The notes beneath the pieces are model-generated. The model saw only the letters and a list, made by a program, of their open reading frames with translations. It did not search any database and was not told the origin of the DNA. Of a stretch of 64,000 bases of DNA, positions 26,670-35,640 are shown in pieces. A program made the position numbers and the translations under genes. The stretch's first letter is position 1. Every line of letters starts with the position of its first letter. The stretch is from Psychrosphaera aestuarii (GTDB lineage: Bacteria > Pseudomonadota > Gammaproteobacteria > Enterobacterales > Alteromonadaceae), in contig NZ_CP072844.1 in the NCBI RefSeq assembly GCF_017948405.1, positions 372,001-436,000 on the forward strand, read 5' to 3'.

Positions 26670-29538
26670 ACCGCTATATAAAATACTGATTCAGCAAGCG
26701 ATGCCTAAGGTCATGTCGATGGCCTTGATTGTCTCGGTTGTGCTATTCATCAGCTTTTTTCTATTTATTGAAGATCAACTTAATAATCGTCATCGAGCGC
26801 AATTAGAGCAAATTGAAAAAATTGCGGTAAATAATATCGACAATATCACTACGCAAGTTTCCAACCTAGCAAAAAACGACCTTATTATTAATAGCTTAAT
26901 AGATTATGAACAGCGAGAAAATTATCTTTCGGTGTTCTTCCAGTCGTTAAAAATAACCAATAGTAATGATATCGCGATTGGCTTTTTAAACTTCAATGCA
27001 GAGCCGATTGTAGTAAAAAATTGGACCTTATTCGAACTGAATCACAAAAACTTTAACTGGCGAAGTGAAGTGCTTGAACAAGGTCAAATTAATGTAGACG
27101 TTTCAAAACACGGTATTTTAATAGCTGCGCCTGTTATGTACGGCGCAACCGCAGAAGGCGCAATTGTTGTTTATATAAAATCGTTACAAGATGTCATTTC
27201 GTATTCATCAAGCTTAGGTGTTCAAGTCTTAGTGAATGACGAATACGAAGTAATGTTTAGTTCTCAACCAGACCAACTGCCGCTTGGTACAGTCATTAGC
27301 GAGAAAAAATTGTCAGGCACATTTTCGGTAAAAGCCGAAGGTCGATGGTGGCGAGCATTTAGTGTCGAACGACTAACAAAAGCCTATCAAGATGTTTTAC
27401 AGCTGTTTGTGATGGTGTTTTTTCTTCTGATGGTTGTTATTTTTGCGACAAACTATAGTGCCCGTATTTCGGCAAAAATAGCGAGCCAAGCATTAAAATC
27501 ATTACGCGATAGTATCAGTGAAGCAAGCAAAGGCCGGAGTCCAATTAACCAACCTATATCTCGTCGAGAGCCGAGTGAAGTAGTTGCAATCAAGGCGTCG
27601 GTTAACTTTTTATTACATGACTTATTAAATACATCATTATCGCGAGATCGTTTTGAAAGTGTCATAAATTCAATGTCAGAGCCGTTACTGGTATTAGATC
27701 ATAACTTTAATAGCGTATTGCAAAACAACAGTATGTTTGAACTTGGATTAGAGTACCGAGTTACCCTGCCTGATGATTTTAACCTAATTTTCCCACAACA
27801 AACTTGGCAAGAACTAGAACAAAAAAACAGAGTAGAAATTGATTACAGTAATTACGGTACGTTAACCTCCAGACCGCTAGTGCTTGAGTGGCGACTGAAT
27901 CATTATATTAGCGATGGACAAGAAATTGGCTTTGTTTTGGTGGCGACAGATTTAACCAAACAAAAGGATTTGATGTTTGAACTTCAGATGAAGAACAAAG
28001 CCATAGATGAAGCAAGTACAGCGATTGTTATTTGCGATATGCTAAATGGTGACCAGCCTATTGTTTACGCTAATGAAGCATTTTTAGATTTAACAGGTTA
28101 CCCTTTAGAGGAAGTGCTAGGAAAAAATTGTCATTTTCTACAAGGAGCGAAAACTAGCCCAACCAAAATTGAGGCGATGAGAACGGCGATATCTAAGCGA
28201 GAAACATTAGACATTACAGTCATAAATTATAAAAAGAACGGCACACCATTTTCAAACAATCTAACACTCAGTCCAATTATTAATGATTCAGGTGTACTCA
28301 CCCATTATATCGGCTTTCAGCATGATGTAACCGAGCAGCAGCGCACTGCAAGCTATTTAAAACAAGCCAAAGAGCGTGCAGAGCAGTCAGCAAAAATGAA
28401 GTCAGAGTTTTTAGCTAGCATGAGTCATGAAATTCGCACACCAATGAACGGTGTTATTGGCACGTTAAGTTTAATGCTAAAAGAAGAGCTAGGACAACAA
28501 CAACGAGAATACGCTGTCATCGCTAAAGATAGCGCAGAGTCATTGTTATCTCTGATAAATGATATTTTAGACTTTTCAAAAATTGAAGCTGGAAAATTGG
28601 AAATTGAAACACAAGAGCTTGATATAGAGTCCTTAACTCGCTCGGTATTTAGAACCTTTAAAGCTGCGGCAGACGCTCAAGGCTTAGTGTTTACATTGGA
28701 TATGACGAAAGTCAATGAAGCCTTTGTATTAGGTGATGCTAGTCGCCTACGTCAGGTAATGAATAATATTATTGGCAATGCGTTAAAGTTTACCCAAGAA
28801 GGTGAAGTCAGTATAAGCGTTGAAACAAAGCCTATAAATCAGAGCACTATTGAATGTATATGGCATATCAAAGACACAGGTATTGGCATTAAGGCAAGTC
28901 GAATAAACTCTATCTTTGAATCTTTTACTCAAGCAGACTCGTCGACAACACGTGAATTTGGTGGGACTGGACTTGGATTATCCATTTCAAAACAGCTTTG
29001 CCAGCTAATGGGTGGCGACATAAAGCTTAACAGTGAGCTTGGCGTTGGCAGTACATTTTCCTTTTCTGCACGGTTAGGTGTTAGTTCAAACACCGACAAT
29101 GTACTATTTAAAGAAGTGGAAAAGGCGCAACCATTTGAGAAGGTTACGATGCGAGCCTTGCTCGTTGAAGACAATTTGATTAACCAGATGGTTGCAAAAA
29201 AAATGCTTACGGAAAGTGGTTTAGACATTGAAGTTGCTGTTAATGGCGCTAAAGCATTAGAACGCTTAAGTGAGTCACAGCAACGAGAGTTTGATGTGGT
29301 ATTTATGGACTGTCATATGCCGGTTTTAGATGGTTACGAGGCTACGCAAGCAATTCGAAATGGCGAAGCGGGCGAACATAATAAAAGTATCCCAATTATC
29401 GCTATGACAGCCAACGCGATGAAAGGTGACAAAGAGAAGTGCTTTGAAGCTGGTATGGACGACTACACACCGAAACCGATTGATCTAGGCGTATTGCAAA
29501 GTTTGCTTACAAAATGGCATTTAAAGCTACATGGTTAA
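26656..29538 (+). CDS. Hybrid sensor histidine kinase with PAS and LOV-like domains
   Basis: The 960-residue inner-membrane protein has TM1 (18-38), a periplasmic domain of about 205 residues, TM2 (about 246-268), a HAMP-like linker, a PAS domain (about 330-440), a second PAS domain (about 445-560), HisKA with His591 in MSHEIRTPMNG, HATPase (about 700-815; N, G1 DTGIGI, G2 GGTGLGL) and a receiver (about 835-955) with Asp885 in VVFMDCHMPV. The second PAS matches LOV domains: GKNCHFLQG with the candidate flavin-adduct Cys492, NYKKNGTPFSNNLTLSP and GFQHDVTEQ. The LOV Arg after Cys is His here. It should phosphorylate Hpt through its receiver. Its start overlaps the binding-protein gene. Confidence 0.92.
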   Translation: MQRNRPLYKILIQQAMPKVMSMALIVSVVLFISFFLFIEDQLNNRHRAQLEQIEKIAVNNIDNITTQVSNLAKNDLIINSLIDYEQRENYLSVFFQSLKITNSNDIAIGFLNFNAEPIVVKNWTLFELNHKNFNWRSEVLEQGQINVDVSKHGILIAAPVMYGATAEGAIVVYIKSLQDVISYSSSLGVQVLVNDEYEVMFSSQPDQLPLGTVISEKKLSGTFSVKAEGRWWRAFSVERLTKAYQDVLQLFVMVFFLLMVVIFATNYSARISAKIASQALKSLRDSISEASKGRSPINQPISRREPSEVVAIKASVNFLLHDLLNTSLSRDRFESVINSMSEPLLVLDHNFNSVLQNNSMFELGLEYRVTLPDDFNLIFPQQTWQELEQKNRVEIDYSNYGTLTSRPLVLEWRLNHYISDGQEIGFVLVATDLTKQKDLMFELQMKNKAIDEASTAIVICDMLNGDQPIVYANEAFLDLTGYPLEEVLGKNCHFLQGAKTSPTKIEAMRTAISKRETLDITVINYKKNGTPFSNNLTLSPIINDSGVLTHYIGFQHDVTEQQRTASYLKQAKERAEQSAKMKSEFLASMSHEIRTPMNGVIGTLSLMLKEELGQQQREYAVIAKDSAESLLSLINDILDFSKIEAGKLEIETQELDIESLTRSVFRTFKAAADAQGLVFTLDMTKVNEAFVLGDASRLRQVMNNIIGNALKFTQEGEVSISVETKPINQSTIECIWHIKDTGIGIKASRINSIFESFTQADSSTTREFGGTGLGLSISKQLCQLMGGDIKLNSELGVGSTFSFSARLGVSSNTDNVLFKEVEKAQPFEKVTMRALLVEDNLINQMVAKKMLTESGLDIEVAVNGAKALERLSESQQREFDVVFMDCHMPVLDGYEATQAIRNGEAGEHNKSIPIIAMTANAMKGDKEKCFEAGMDDYTPKPIDLGVLQSLLTKWHLKLHG

Positions 29539-29543
29539 ACAAA

Positions 29544-29583
29544 CAGAAAAAGCGCATTGATAGACACTTCGGCGCTTTTTCTG
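29544..29583. terminator. Bidirectional terminator between kinase and HupE-like genes
   Basis: AGAAAAAGCGC / GCGCTTTTTCT inverted repeat with a loop of about 17 bases; the A and T tracts serve both converging genes. Confidence 0.8.
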
Positions 29584-29596
29584 CTTTTAGTTGCCA

Positions 29597-30703
29597 TTAA
29601 AAACGCTCAATAGTCCACTGTGTAGCAATGATGGCAATAACCAACGAACCAGCCGGCATTAACCATCGTTGATACCAGTTAAATTCCCGAGCCAGTATTA
29701 ATAGTGGCAATGTCACCGCTAAAATCGCCAACTGACCAATTTCAACACCAAGGTTAAAGGTTAGGACACTGAGCAATTGGTATTCATTAGATAGCCCTAG
29801 CTCTCCAAGCACTCCTGCAAACCCCATTCCGTGTAACAAGCCAAAACCAAAGGTAACCCAGCCTAGTCTTATCACAACAGGCCAAATATTATTTAAAGCG
29901 GCAACAACTACAGAGATCGCAATCCCTATTTCAACCCATTTACTACTTGGTGCAATAATGCCCATTGCCGTTGCGGTTAAGGTGATAGAGTGAGCAATCG
30001 TAAATGCAGTCACAATCCAAGCGGTTTGCTTCAAAATTTGTACTTTTGATGGACTCGCTAGCCATTTGTTTTGCTCACGTATCAATACACAAGTGAGTAA
30101 TAACGCAATTAAAAATAGGATGTGATCAAGACCCATCCAAATATGCAGAATTCCTTGATACAAATACTCAACAGCGGTTGAATATGCCGTTACTTGATCA
30201 ACCCCAACAAAGCCTTCGCTGTCCGTTATATCGTAGACAAAGCTCGTATTATTTATAGAAATTAACGATTTATGATTAGAATCAAAATCAAAAAAAGCGT
30301 CGTATTTTATCGCAAACGCACCTGTACTTTGGCAATTAACAAGAATAGGAATGTCTAAATAAGGCAGATTAAAGTGGCTATCTAGTTTTAGCGGCCCTTG
30401 GCTAGAAACAATGCATTGACGTTCTTTTTGCGTAATGGTTAAAACACGTTTAATAAATTGTGAAATGGCGGATTGTTGAAGCGTAACTTCTTGCCAAGTG
30501 ATGTTGCCATCGTTGTTGATATCAAAATCGATGACTTGTTCTAAGTCTTTAACTTCCACTTGCCATTTACCTAATAGGTTTTGTGGTTTTTCAGATTCTG
30601 ATTTTAGTGTCAGATAGCTGGTGCTCAGCTGGTGGCCAAATGATGAAAAAGAAGCTGATAAAAGAAACACAAAAACAATAAATTTACTTTTGAAATTACT
30701 CAT
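29597..30703 (-). CDS. HupE/UreJ-like membrane protein with periplasmic EF-hand loop
   Basis: The 368-residue protein has a signal peptide (1-23), a periplasmic domain of about 160 residues and a C-terminal HupE/UreJ_2-type membrane domain with about six helices. The family His/Asp motifs are visible: HIWMGLDHILF, VTAFTIAHSITL and FGFGLLHGMGFAG, which in related carriers concern Ni or Co; transport here is unproven. Residues 61-72 (DINNDGNITWQE) form a classical 12-residue EF-hand calcium loop with ligands at positions 1, 3, 5 and 12. It overlaps the TPR gene by 8 bp and ends the DUF4331 operon. Function within the operon unknown. Confidence 0.82.
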   Translation of the reverse strand: MSNFKSKFIVFVFLLSASFSSFGHQLSTSYLTLKSESEKPQNLLGKWQVEVKDLEQVIDFDINNDGNITWQEVTLQQSAISQFIKRVLTITQKERQCIVSSQGPLKLDSHFNLPYLDIPILVNCQSTGAFAIKYDAFFDFDSNHKSLISINNTSFVYDITDSEGFVGVDQVTAYSTAVEYLYQGILHIWMGLDHILFLIALLLTCVLIREQNKWLASPSKVQILKQTAWIVTAFTIAHSITLTATAMGIIAPSSKWVEIGIAISVVVAALNNIWPVVIRLGWVTFGFGLLHGMGFAGVLGELGLSNEYQLLSVLTFNLGVEIGQLAILAVTLPLLILAREFNWYQRWLMPAGSLVIAIIATQWTIERF

Positions 30704-31715
30704 TTTCTAGCTCCTTGAATCTCGCTTTAGCCTTAGCAAGTAAAATTTTGTCAGATTCAAGTTTTGCTTGTTGCCAATTAATGGTGGCCCAATACAAGGC
30801 TTTATCACTGTTGATGTCAATTGTTAGATAATACAATGCGAGATCGGCTGCATGGAAAGTATCTTGGCGTCGCTCTCTTAGTTCAATGCGTTCTGATATG
30901 AGGGCTTGCCATTTAGGTGTTTGGCTTTGAATGTCTTGCTTTTCTGCTTGGGCAAGTCTAAGTAGCAGCGCATCTTCCAGGTTATTTGGCTCTGAGACCA
31001 AATTGCTAATTGTGTCTATTACGGCGGTATAGTTTGATAATGCTAACTGTGCATCGGACCATAAAACGAGAATACTTACGGGCGCTTCATTTAAATCAAC
31101 ATTGGCTAAATGTTTTAATGTTTGTTTTGGTTGGTTAAGTCTAAACGCCATTTCAGCTAATACGTGTTGGGTTGCCTGGCTTGTTGGCTTGTGAGCAACG
31201 ATAGATTGCAAATTTTTGTAACTGGTTTCCAACTTTCCATTATGGCTTTCTGCATCGAGTGCGCAGGTGCTTACCGTTTCGACACTTGCTCGTCCTAGTA
31301 GCTTTAAACAAGCGAGTTTAGCAGCTTCAAATTTACCCTTTGTTTGTAACATATTTGCCTTTAGTAATAACGGATTAATAAGGTTTGGATCGGATTTTAA
31401 AATCGTGTTTATAACAGTGAGTGCGTCACTAAATAGATGCTCTCTTTGTAAAACACGAGCATACAAATAACCGACTTTAGCGGTGGGGTTGGCTTGATAT
31501 CGCTTAGCTAATTCGGTTTTCAGAAAGCCTTGACTAACTTCAGTTTTACCCACACTTTGGCTACGTAGCACTAACCTCTCTAACTCAATAATTGATAGAT
31601 CTTCGTTGTGGCGAACGGTCGTTTTTGCAACAAGAAAGTCAGGTTTAGGAACATAAGACTCGGCGTTAGCCGTTACGCTAATCGTCAATAAAAAAATCGT
31701 CGCTAATGTCTTCAT
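30696..31715 (-). CDS. Periplasmic TPR-repeat protein
   Basis: The 339-residue protein has a signal peptide (1-18, ending ANA) and helical TPR-like repeats through most of its length (for example YLYARVLQREHLFSDALTVI, LLKANMLQTKGKFEAAKLAC). TPR proteins are scaffolds; the partner is not known but is likely one of the operon products, since the gene overlaps the HupE-like gene by 8 bp. An 80-bp gap separates it from the lipoprotein gene upstream; this gap has a weak 4-bp hairpin before seven T, which may attenuate transcription but is not a strong terminator. Confidence 0.75.
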   Translation of the reverse strand: MKTLATIFLLTISVTANAESYVPKPDFLVAKTTVRHNEDLSIIELERLVLRSQSVGKTEVSQGFLKTELAKRYQANPTAKVGYLYARVLQREHLFSDALTVINTILKSDPNLINPLLLKANMLQTKGKFEAAKLACLKLLGRASVETVSTCALDAESHNGKLETSYKNLQSIVAHKPTSQATQHVLAEMAFRLNQPKQTLKHLANVDLNEAPVSILVLWSDAQLALSNYTAVIDTISNLVSEPNNLEDALLLRLAQAEKQDIQSQTPKWQALISERIELRERRQDTFHAADLALYYLTIDINSDKALYWATINWQQAKLESDKILLAKAKARFKELENE

Positions 31716-31795
31716 TATTTGTCCTTTTTATAAAACTGGTTGATTAAAAAAAGCCGTCCTTGGCAATGTAAAGTGAACTCGATTTTTAAAAAAAT

Positions 31796-32293
31796 TTAAA
31801 AGTCGACGAGCAACTCGTCAAAGTCTGTCTCAACTTCAGTATTTAAATAATGACGACCATTAACACTAAGCGGTAAGCTAGATGGTTCTTGGCGAAACGC
31901 TGATCTAACCTGAGTCGAAAAATCAACTGGCAGTTGCTCAATAGTGATGTTTATCGTTCCTATAACTGGTTGGTTTACACCATCTGAAACGGAAAACTCA
32001 AAACTGTCTTCGCCGGTCACTTCAATGTTTGGCGTATAAACATAGTTACCGTTGCTTGCAACGGAAACAGTGCCTAACTTAGGTTCAGTAACCAAAACGA
32101 AAGCCAGCGGGTCATTTTCCTTGTCGCTTGCCAACAACATGTCGGTGACGGGCACTTCAGTTTGGGTGATCACGCTTGCGGTAACTGCCTGTGGTTTGTA
32201 GTTCACTTTAGATTTGTCGTTGTCACTGTTACAAGCTGAAATAGCAAGCACAGAGGCCAAAGCGCTAACCCTAAGTAAGTTCATGTTATTCAT
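31796..32293 (-). CDS. Cadherin-like (Ig-fold) lipoprotein
   Basis: The 165-residue product has a lipoprotein signal (lipobox ISAC, Cys21) and one tandem-95/cadherin-like beta domain (DKENDPLAFVLVTEPKLGTV, NGNYVYTPN, GEDSFEFSVSDG, residues 50-120), a fold used for Ca-dependent adhesion or as a spacer, followed by a tail (about 120-165) of unknown character. The ATG at 32293 has AGGAG seven bases upstream. It starts 10 bp after the DUF4331 stop codon, so the two are translated from one mRNA. Confidence 0.8.
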   Translation of the reverse strand: MNNMNLLRVSALASVLAISACNSDNDKSKVNYKPQAVTASVITQTEVPVTDMLLASDKENDPLAFVLVTEPKLGTVSVASNGNYVYTPNIEVTGEDSFEFSVSDGVNQPVIGTINITIEQLPVDFSTQVRSAFRQEPSSLPLSVNGRHYLNTEVETDFDELLVDF

Positions 32294-32303
32294 GTCAGTA
32301 CTC

Positions 32304-33896
32304 CTATTTTGAACCCGCTAGAGGCGTTGCTAAATAAGGGAACGACGCGTCCATCATGGTTGCATCTAGAGGTGCACCATCGGTGAACGGAACTAAACCT
32401 GTATTTGCATCTTCTGGCGCACATAGGCCTAAATCAGTATCGGTACCATTAACTGGAACTGGGTGACATAAACGACCCATAACAACGCGCAGCGCAATAT
32501 CTACTACATCATCACCAGGACGACGGCCATTTGGGAATCCCGCTAAGTCATTGCCCGCAACACCAAATGCCGATTGGTCTGCTTGACCTGTGGCCGCGAT
32601 ACCCGTATTTAAACGAAGCATTTCCGCGCCCGTTACAGTTGCTTGTTGATTCACGCCAGGGAAGCCTGTTAAAAAGGCCGTAACTAAGTCATTACGTGGG
32701 AAGTTAGTTGGTGCTAACGTTTCCATGTTTGTGCCTAGCGTTGTGTTTACCGCGTCTTTAAACAAAATGTTTAGAAGCTCTGGTAAAGATGGGTGAGTTA
32801 CGTAGTCGATAAACTGACCATCGTTTTGTGGGTGAGATGAAGAAAAAGTATCTTTATCTTTTAGGCCAATCACTAACTCGTTCACCAAAGGGTTCCCTAA
32901 ACGAGACACTTGAGTTAACGCACCACCGCTGACACTTGGTTTTTCAAAGGTTGCATTTGGATTTAAGATACGAGCTTGAGGAAGACTCGCCGTTGTCCAT
33001 GTACCAATCGTGCCATTGCCTTCACCTGTTACGCAGGCTTTTGGTACTTCAATCGCAATAGAAGTTACATTCTTATCCGCTAAGTCATCATTACTGTCCG
33101 ACTGAGTGATACCACCAGGGAAACCTTCGCCATCACCGGCGCCTGGAGCGCTGTCACCTTCAACTGGTACATAGTTCACTAAGTCAAAAGTCTTACCAAG
33201 GTTTACAACAAATGGGTCTTTACGTTGACCAACAAATACTTTTGCCATGTTGTCACAGCCAGGAATAGAGACTTGATAGACAAATTGGTCAGCGTAAGCT
33301 TGGTAGTTCGCCATTGATGTGAATGTTTTATTACCTACATAATCTAATGGCTTACCAAATTCATTGGTATTGGTCATTGGATTGGTGAGCGTGGTTTTTG
33401 TACCCGTGCGCTGTGGACCGGTAATAACTGACATTGAGTAGCTTTCGCTAAAATTAACCGCGGCGTTGTTGCCTGGCGCGATTCCACCGATGTTCTTTAA
33501 AGGTACTGCAACGGTTCTTTGATTGCCTTCTGGGCCAACGGTAAGGGCAATACCTTCATTATCTTGCGCTAATTTGCTTTTAAAATTAAAGGCGAATGTC
33601 ATATCTTCAATGGCGTCGCCATCGCTATCAATATGAATGCTATACGTAGCATCTGGATCCATCGCAAAGTAATTTGGACCGCCGTAAGCGTCTTGCAGAG
33701 GAATGTAATTGGCGATTAGCGTGACGTACTCGCCACGGCCTTCTTCGTAACTATTAAATGCGTAAAAATCTGTTGAGTCTAATGCTGCAAATCGAGCAAT
33801 GTTTGGTGCTTCTCTATGACTCGAGGCATCACTTGCCGTGCTGAAAAGAGTACTGCATACAGCCAGAGCGACTAAAGATGGAGTTAACAATTTCAT
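32304..33896 (-). CDS. DUF4331 domain protein, secreted
   Basis: The 530-residue protein has a signal peptide (1-24) and then the family-defining SSHREAP motif (26-32) followed by LDSTDFYAF and YIPLQDAYGGPNYF, which mark DUF4331. The family has no known biochemical role; members are often found next to ECF sigma factors. This copy is the first gene of an operon with a cadherin-like lipoprotein, a TPR protein and a HupE-like membrane protein. Its promoter carries the same motif as that of the adjacent ECF sigma gene. The protein is likely periplasmic or exported. Confidence 0.9.
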   Translation of the reverse strand: MKLLTPSLVALAVCSTLFSTASDASSHREAPNIARFAALDSTDFYAFNSYEEGRGEYVTLIANYIPLQDAYGGPNYFAMDPDATYSIHIDSDGDAIEDMTFAFNFKSKLAQDNEGIALTVGPEGNQRTVAVPLKNIGGIAPGNNAAVNFSESYSMSVITGPQRTGTKTTLTNPMTNTNEFGKPLDYVGNKTFTSMANYQAYADQFVYQVSIPGCDNMAKVFVGQRKDPFVVNLGKTFDLVNYVPVEGDSAPGAGDGEGFPGGITQSDSNDDLADKNVTSIAIEVPKACVTGEGNGTIGTWTTASLPQARILNPNATFEKPSVSGGALTQVSRLGNPLVNELVIGLKDKDTFSSSHPQNDGQFIDYVTHPSLPELLNILFKDAVNTTLGTNMETLAPTNFPRNDLVTAFLTGFPGVNQQATVTGAEMLRLNTGIAATGQADQSAFGVAGNDLAGFPNGRRPGDDVVDIALRVVMGRLCHPVPVNGTDTDLGLCAPEDANTGLVPFTDGAPLDATMMDASFPYLATPLAGSK

Positions 33897-33933
33897 GACT
33901 TTATCCTTTGTTTTATTAAGAAGTCATGAAGAA

Positions 33934-33960
33934 AACGCGCGAGGTTTTGCATTGGATGCA
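33934..33960 (-). promoter_or_regulatory. Predicted ECF sigma-dependent promoter of the DUF4331 operon
   Basis: Minus strand: TGCATCCA (33960-33953), 15 bp, CGTT (33937-33934), about 37 bp before the start codon. Motif, spacing and preceding TTTC are identical to the sequence upstream of the sigma gene at 35437-35463. Confidence 0.65.
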
Positions 33961-34019
33961 GAAAAAGTGAAATTAATTGAAATAACTAAAAATTAGTTTT
34001 TTAGACTGATAATCAGACA

Positions 34020-34052
34020 CAAAAAAGCCAGACTATTTTACCAGTCTGGCTA
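34020..34052 (-). terminator. Rho-independent terminator of the sigma/anti-sigma operon
   Basis: AGCCAGACT / AGTCTGGCT perfect 9-bp stem with an eight-base loop and a TTTTTT tract on the minus strand. It separates the sigma pair from the DUF4331 operon, which therefore needs its own promoter. Confidence 0.85.
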
Positions 34053-34111
34053 AATTCACAAAATATTTTAAAGCGGCCTGATTAACCATTAACCGCTCAA
34101 ATAGTCTTTCT

Positions 34112-34852
34112 TTATAAAACCACTAAGTCAGTGGTATACAATACTTCCGTTGGCGATCCTGTTGGTGAGCCACCTAGTGGTTCTAAACTAACGGCTAGCA
34201 AGGCAATATCTTCAGCTTTAAAACGACCATTCCTCACTAAGATTTTTACGCCATCTTTAGGCAATAAACCTAATGAAATTGGCGCATCTTGGCCTTTTAA
34301 TATCATCCATAATTCGTAATCTTTGTCCGCTCTCGCCTCTAGCGAGGAACTTGCCTTAACCATTAAGTTTTGGTCTTGAACATCAACTAACCATAATGGT
34401 GCTTTGGCTTCATTCTTAAAAACAGCAAGTTGACTGCTTTCAAAGGTATCAACTGGCAACGGTTTTTCTGATTGCCAAATAACAGCAGCAAGAGCGATAC
34501 ACGCAACCGACGCGGCCATAGACCAAACTTGCAGGAACCTGCTCTTCTGTTTTTTCGGTGTTTCTTTAACTGTATTGCCTTCATCATTGCTGGCTTGGGC
34601 TTGAATATTTAGGGCAACCACATTGGAATCAATTCGTTGGCTGATCCTTTCCCAAACTTGCTGATCAGGTGTCACCGACTCAATTGAACTGGCAAGCCGG
34701 TTTAAATGCTGCTCCCATTTCCAAGTCGCCTCGCGGGCGCGCGTAGACGTAAGCATGAGTCTAGAGTATCTATCACGAGCTAAACCAACCAAAGTGCCTA
34801 ACACGTACTCTGCTGCCAACATGTCTATGAGTTTTTGATTTTCATAATTCAT
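34112..34852 (-). CDS. Anti-sigma factor (RskA-like), membrane anchored
   Basis: The 246-residue protein has a cytoplasmic helical N-terminus with a short zinc-free anti-sigma-like region (DMLAAEYVLGTLVGLARDRYSRL), one membrane helix (about 106-126) and a periplasmic domain (about 127-246) with the KDYELWMILKG and SLGLLPKDG motifs of the RskA C-terminal family. It should hold the co-encoded sigma factor until a signal in the periplasm releases it. The ATG at 34852 overlaps the sigma stop codon in ATGA, so translation is coupled; the longer frame to 34897 is less likely. Confidence 0.88.
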   Translation of the reverse strand: MNYENQKLIDMLAAEYVLGTLVGLARDRYSRLMLTSTRAREATWKWEQHLNRLASSIESVTPDQQVWERISQRIDSNVVALNIQAQASNDEGNTVKETPKKQKSRFLQVWSMAASVACIALAAVIWQSEKPLPVDTFESSQLAVFKNEAKAPLWLVDVQDQNLMVKASSSLEARADKDYELWMILKGQDAPISLGLLPKDGVKILVRNGRFKAEDIALLAVSLEPLGGSPTGSPTEVLYTTDLVVL

Positions 34853-35406
34853 AACGTTAAACACCTTTGTAATTGTTGTAAGCCACGTCGAATCCAACTT
34901 TTTACCGTACCTAATGGTGACGATACATGATCAACTAACTCATAATGGGTTAGGCCTTTGTAATAAGCTAAATGAATAGCTTGGCGCTGCTGTTGATCTA
35001 ACTGCTCAATACAGTCGACTAACTTATTGTCGCTGTTTGACTCGTACTCGACGGTTAAGTCAGTTTCATGGTTAACTTCAACGTTTTCCAAGTCTGCACT
35101 ATGCTCCCCAGTGAGGGTTTGCTCCTTTCGCACTTTATTGTAGCGAATCAGATCTAAGCTTCGATATCGAACAATGCTAATCATCCACGAAATCACCACA
35201 CCTTTACTGGATTGATAATCGCTCGCGTTGTGCCAAATTTTAATAAACGCATCTTGCAAAGCTTCTTCGGCCAGAGCCGTGTTCTTCAGCATTTTTAAGC
35301 TTATGGCATACAGCTTGCCGCTGGTGGCACTATACAATTCAGCAAATGCCTTTTTGTCGCCTTTCGCAGTTGCACTGAGAAGAGGCAATAATTCATCATG
35401 TTCCAT
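34849..35406 (-). CDS. ECF RNA polymerase sigma factor (SigK type)
   Basis: The 185-residue protein has sigma70 region 2 (about 18-90; ALQDAFIKIWHNASDY and SWMISIVRYRSLDLIRY) and region 4 (about 125-180; LDQQQRQAIHLAYYKGLTHYELV, then GTVKSWIRRGLQQL). Regions 1 and 3 are missing, as in all ECF sigmas. The pairing with an RskA-like anti-sigma suggests the SigK group. ATG at 35406 has AGGT upstream; the longer frame to 35451 runs into the predicted promoter. It probably transcribes itself and the neighbouring DUF4331 operon, both of which carry the same promoter motif. Confidence 0.92.
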   Translation of the reverse strand: MEHDELLPLLSATAKGDKKAFAELYSATSGKLYAISLKMLKNTALAEEALQDAFIKIWHNASDYQSSKGVVISWMISIVRYRSLDLIRYNKVRKEQTLTGEHSADLENVEVNHETDLTVEYESNSDNKLVDCIEQLDQQQRQAIHLAYYKGLTHYELVDHVSSPLGTVKSWIRRGLQQLQRCLTL

Positions 35407-35436
35407 ATTTGACCTATCGTTGGTTGTTATTTCTGT

Positions 35437-35463
35437 AACGTCGCAAAACAAAAACTGGATGCA
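35437..35463 (-). promoter_or_regulatory. Predicted autoregulated ECF promoter of the sigma gene
   Basis: Minus strand: TGCATCCA (35463-35456), 15 bp, CGTT (35440-35437), about 30 bp before the start codon. The -35-like part resembles the CCATCC element recalled for SigK regulons of mycobacteria. Confidence 0.65.
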
Positions 35464-35640
35464 GAAACAGCGAACTTTTTTTATACCCTAACAGGTCGAA
35501 GTGAAAATGCGCTAAAAATATATTACAAAGTTAGTAAAGTGCTTAAAAAACTAGTTGTATTGCCATTTCAGGTTTATATTCAAAGCATTACTAATGGACC
35601 TTGATAGGCAAGGATCCACACCTAAACCGTAGGCGAAATA

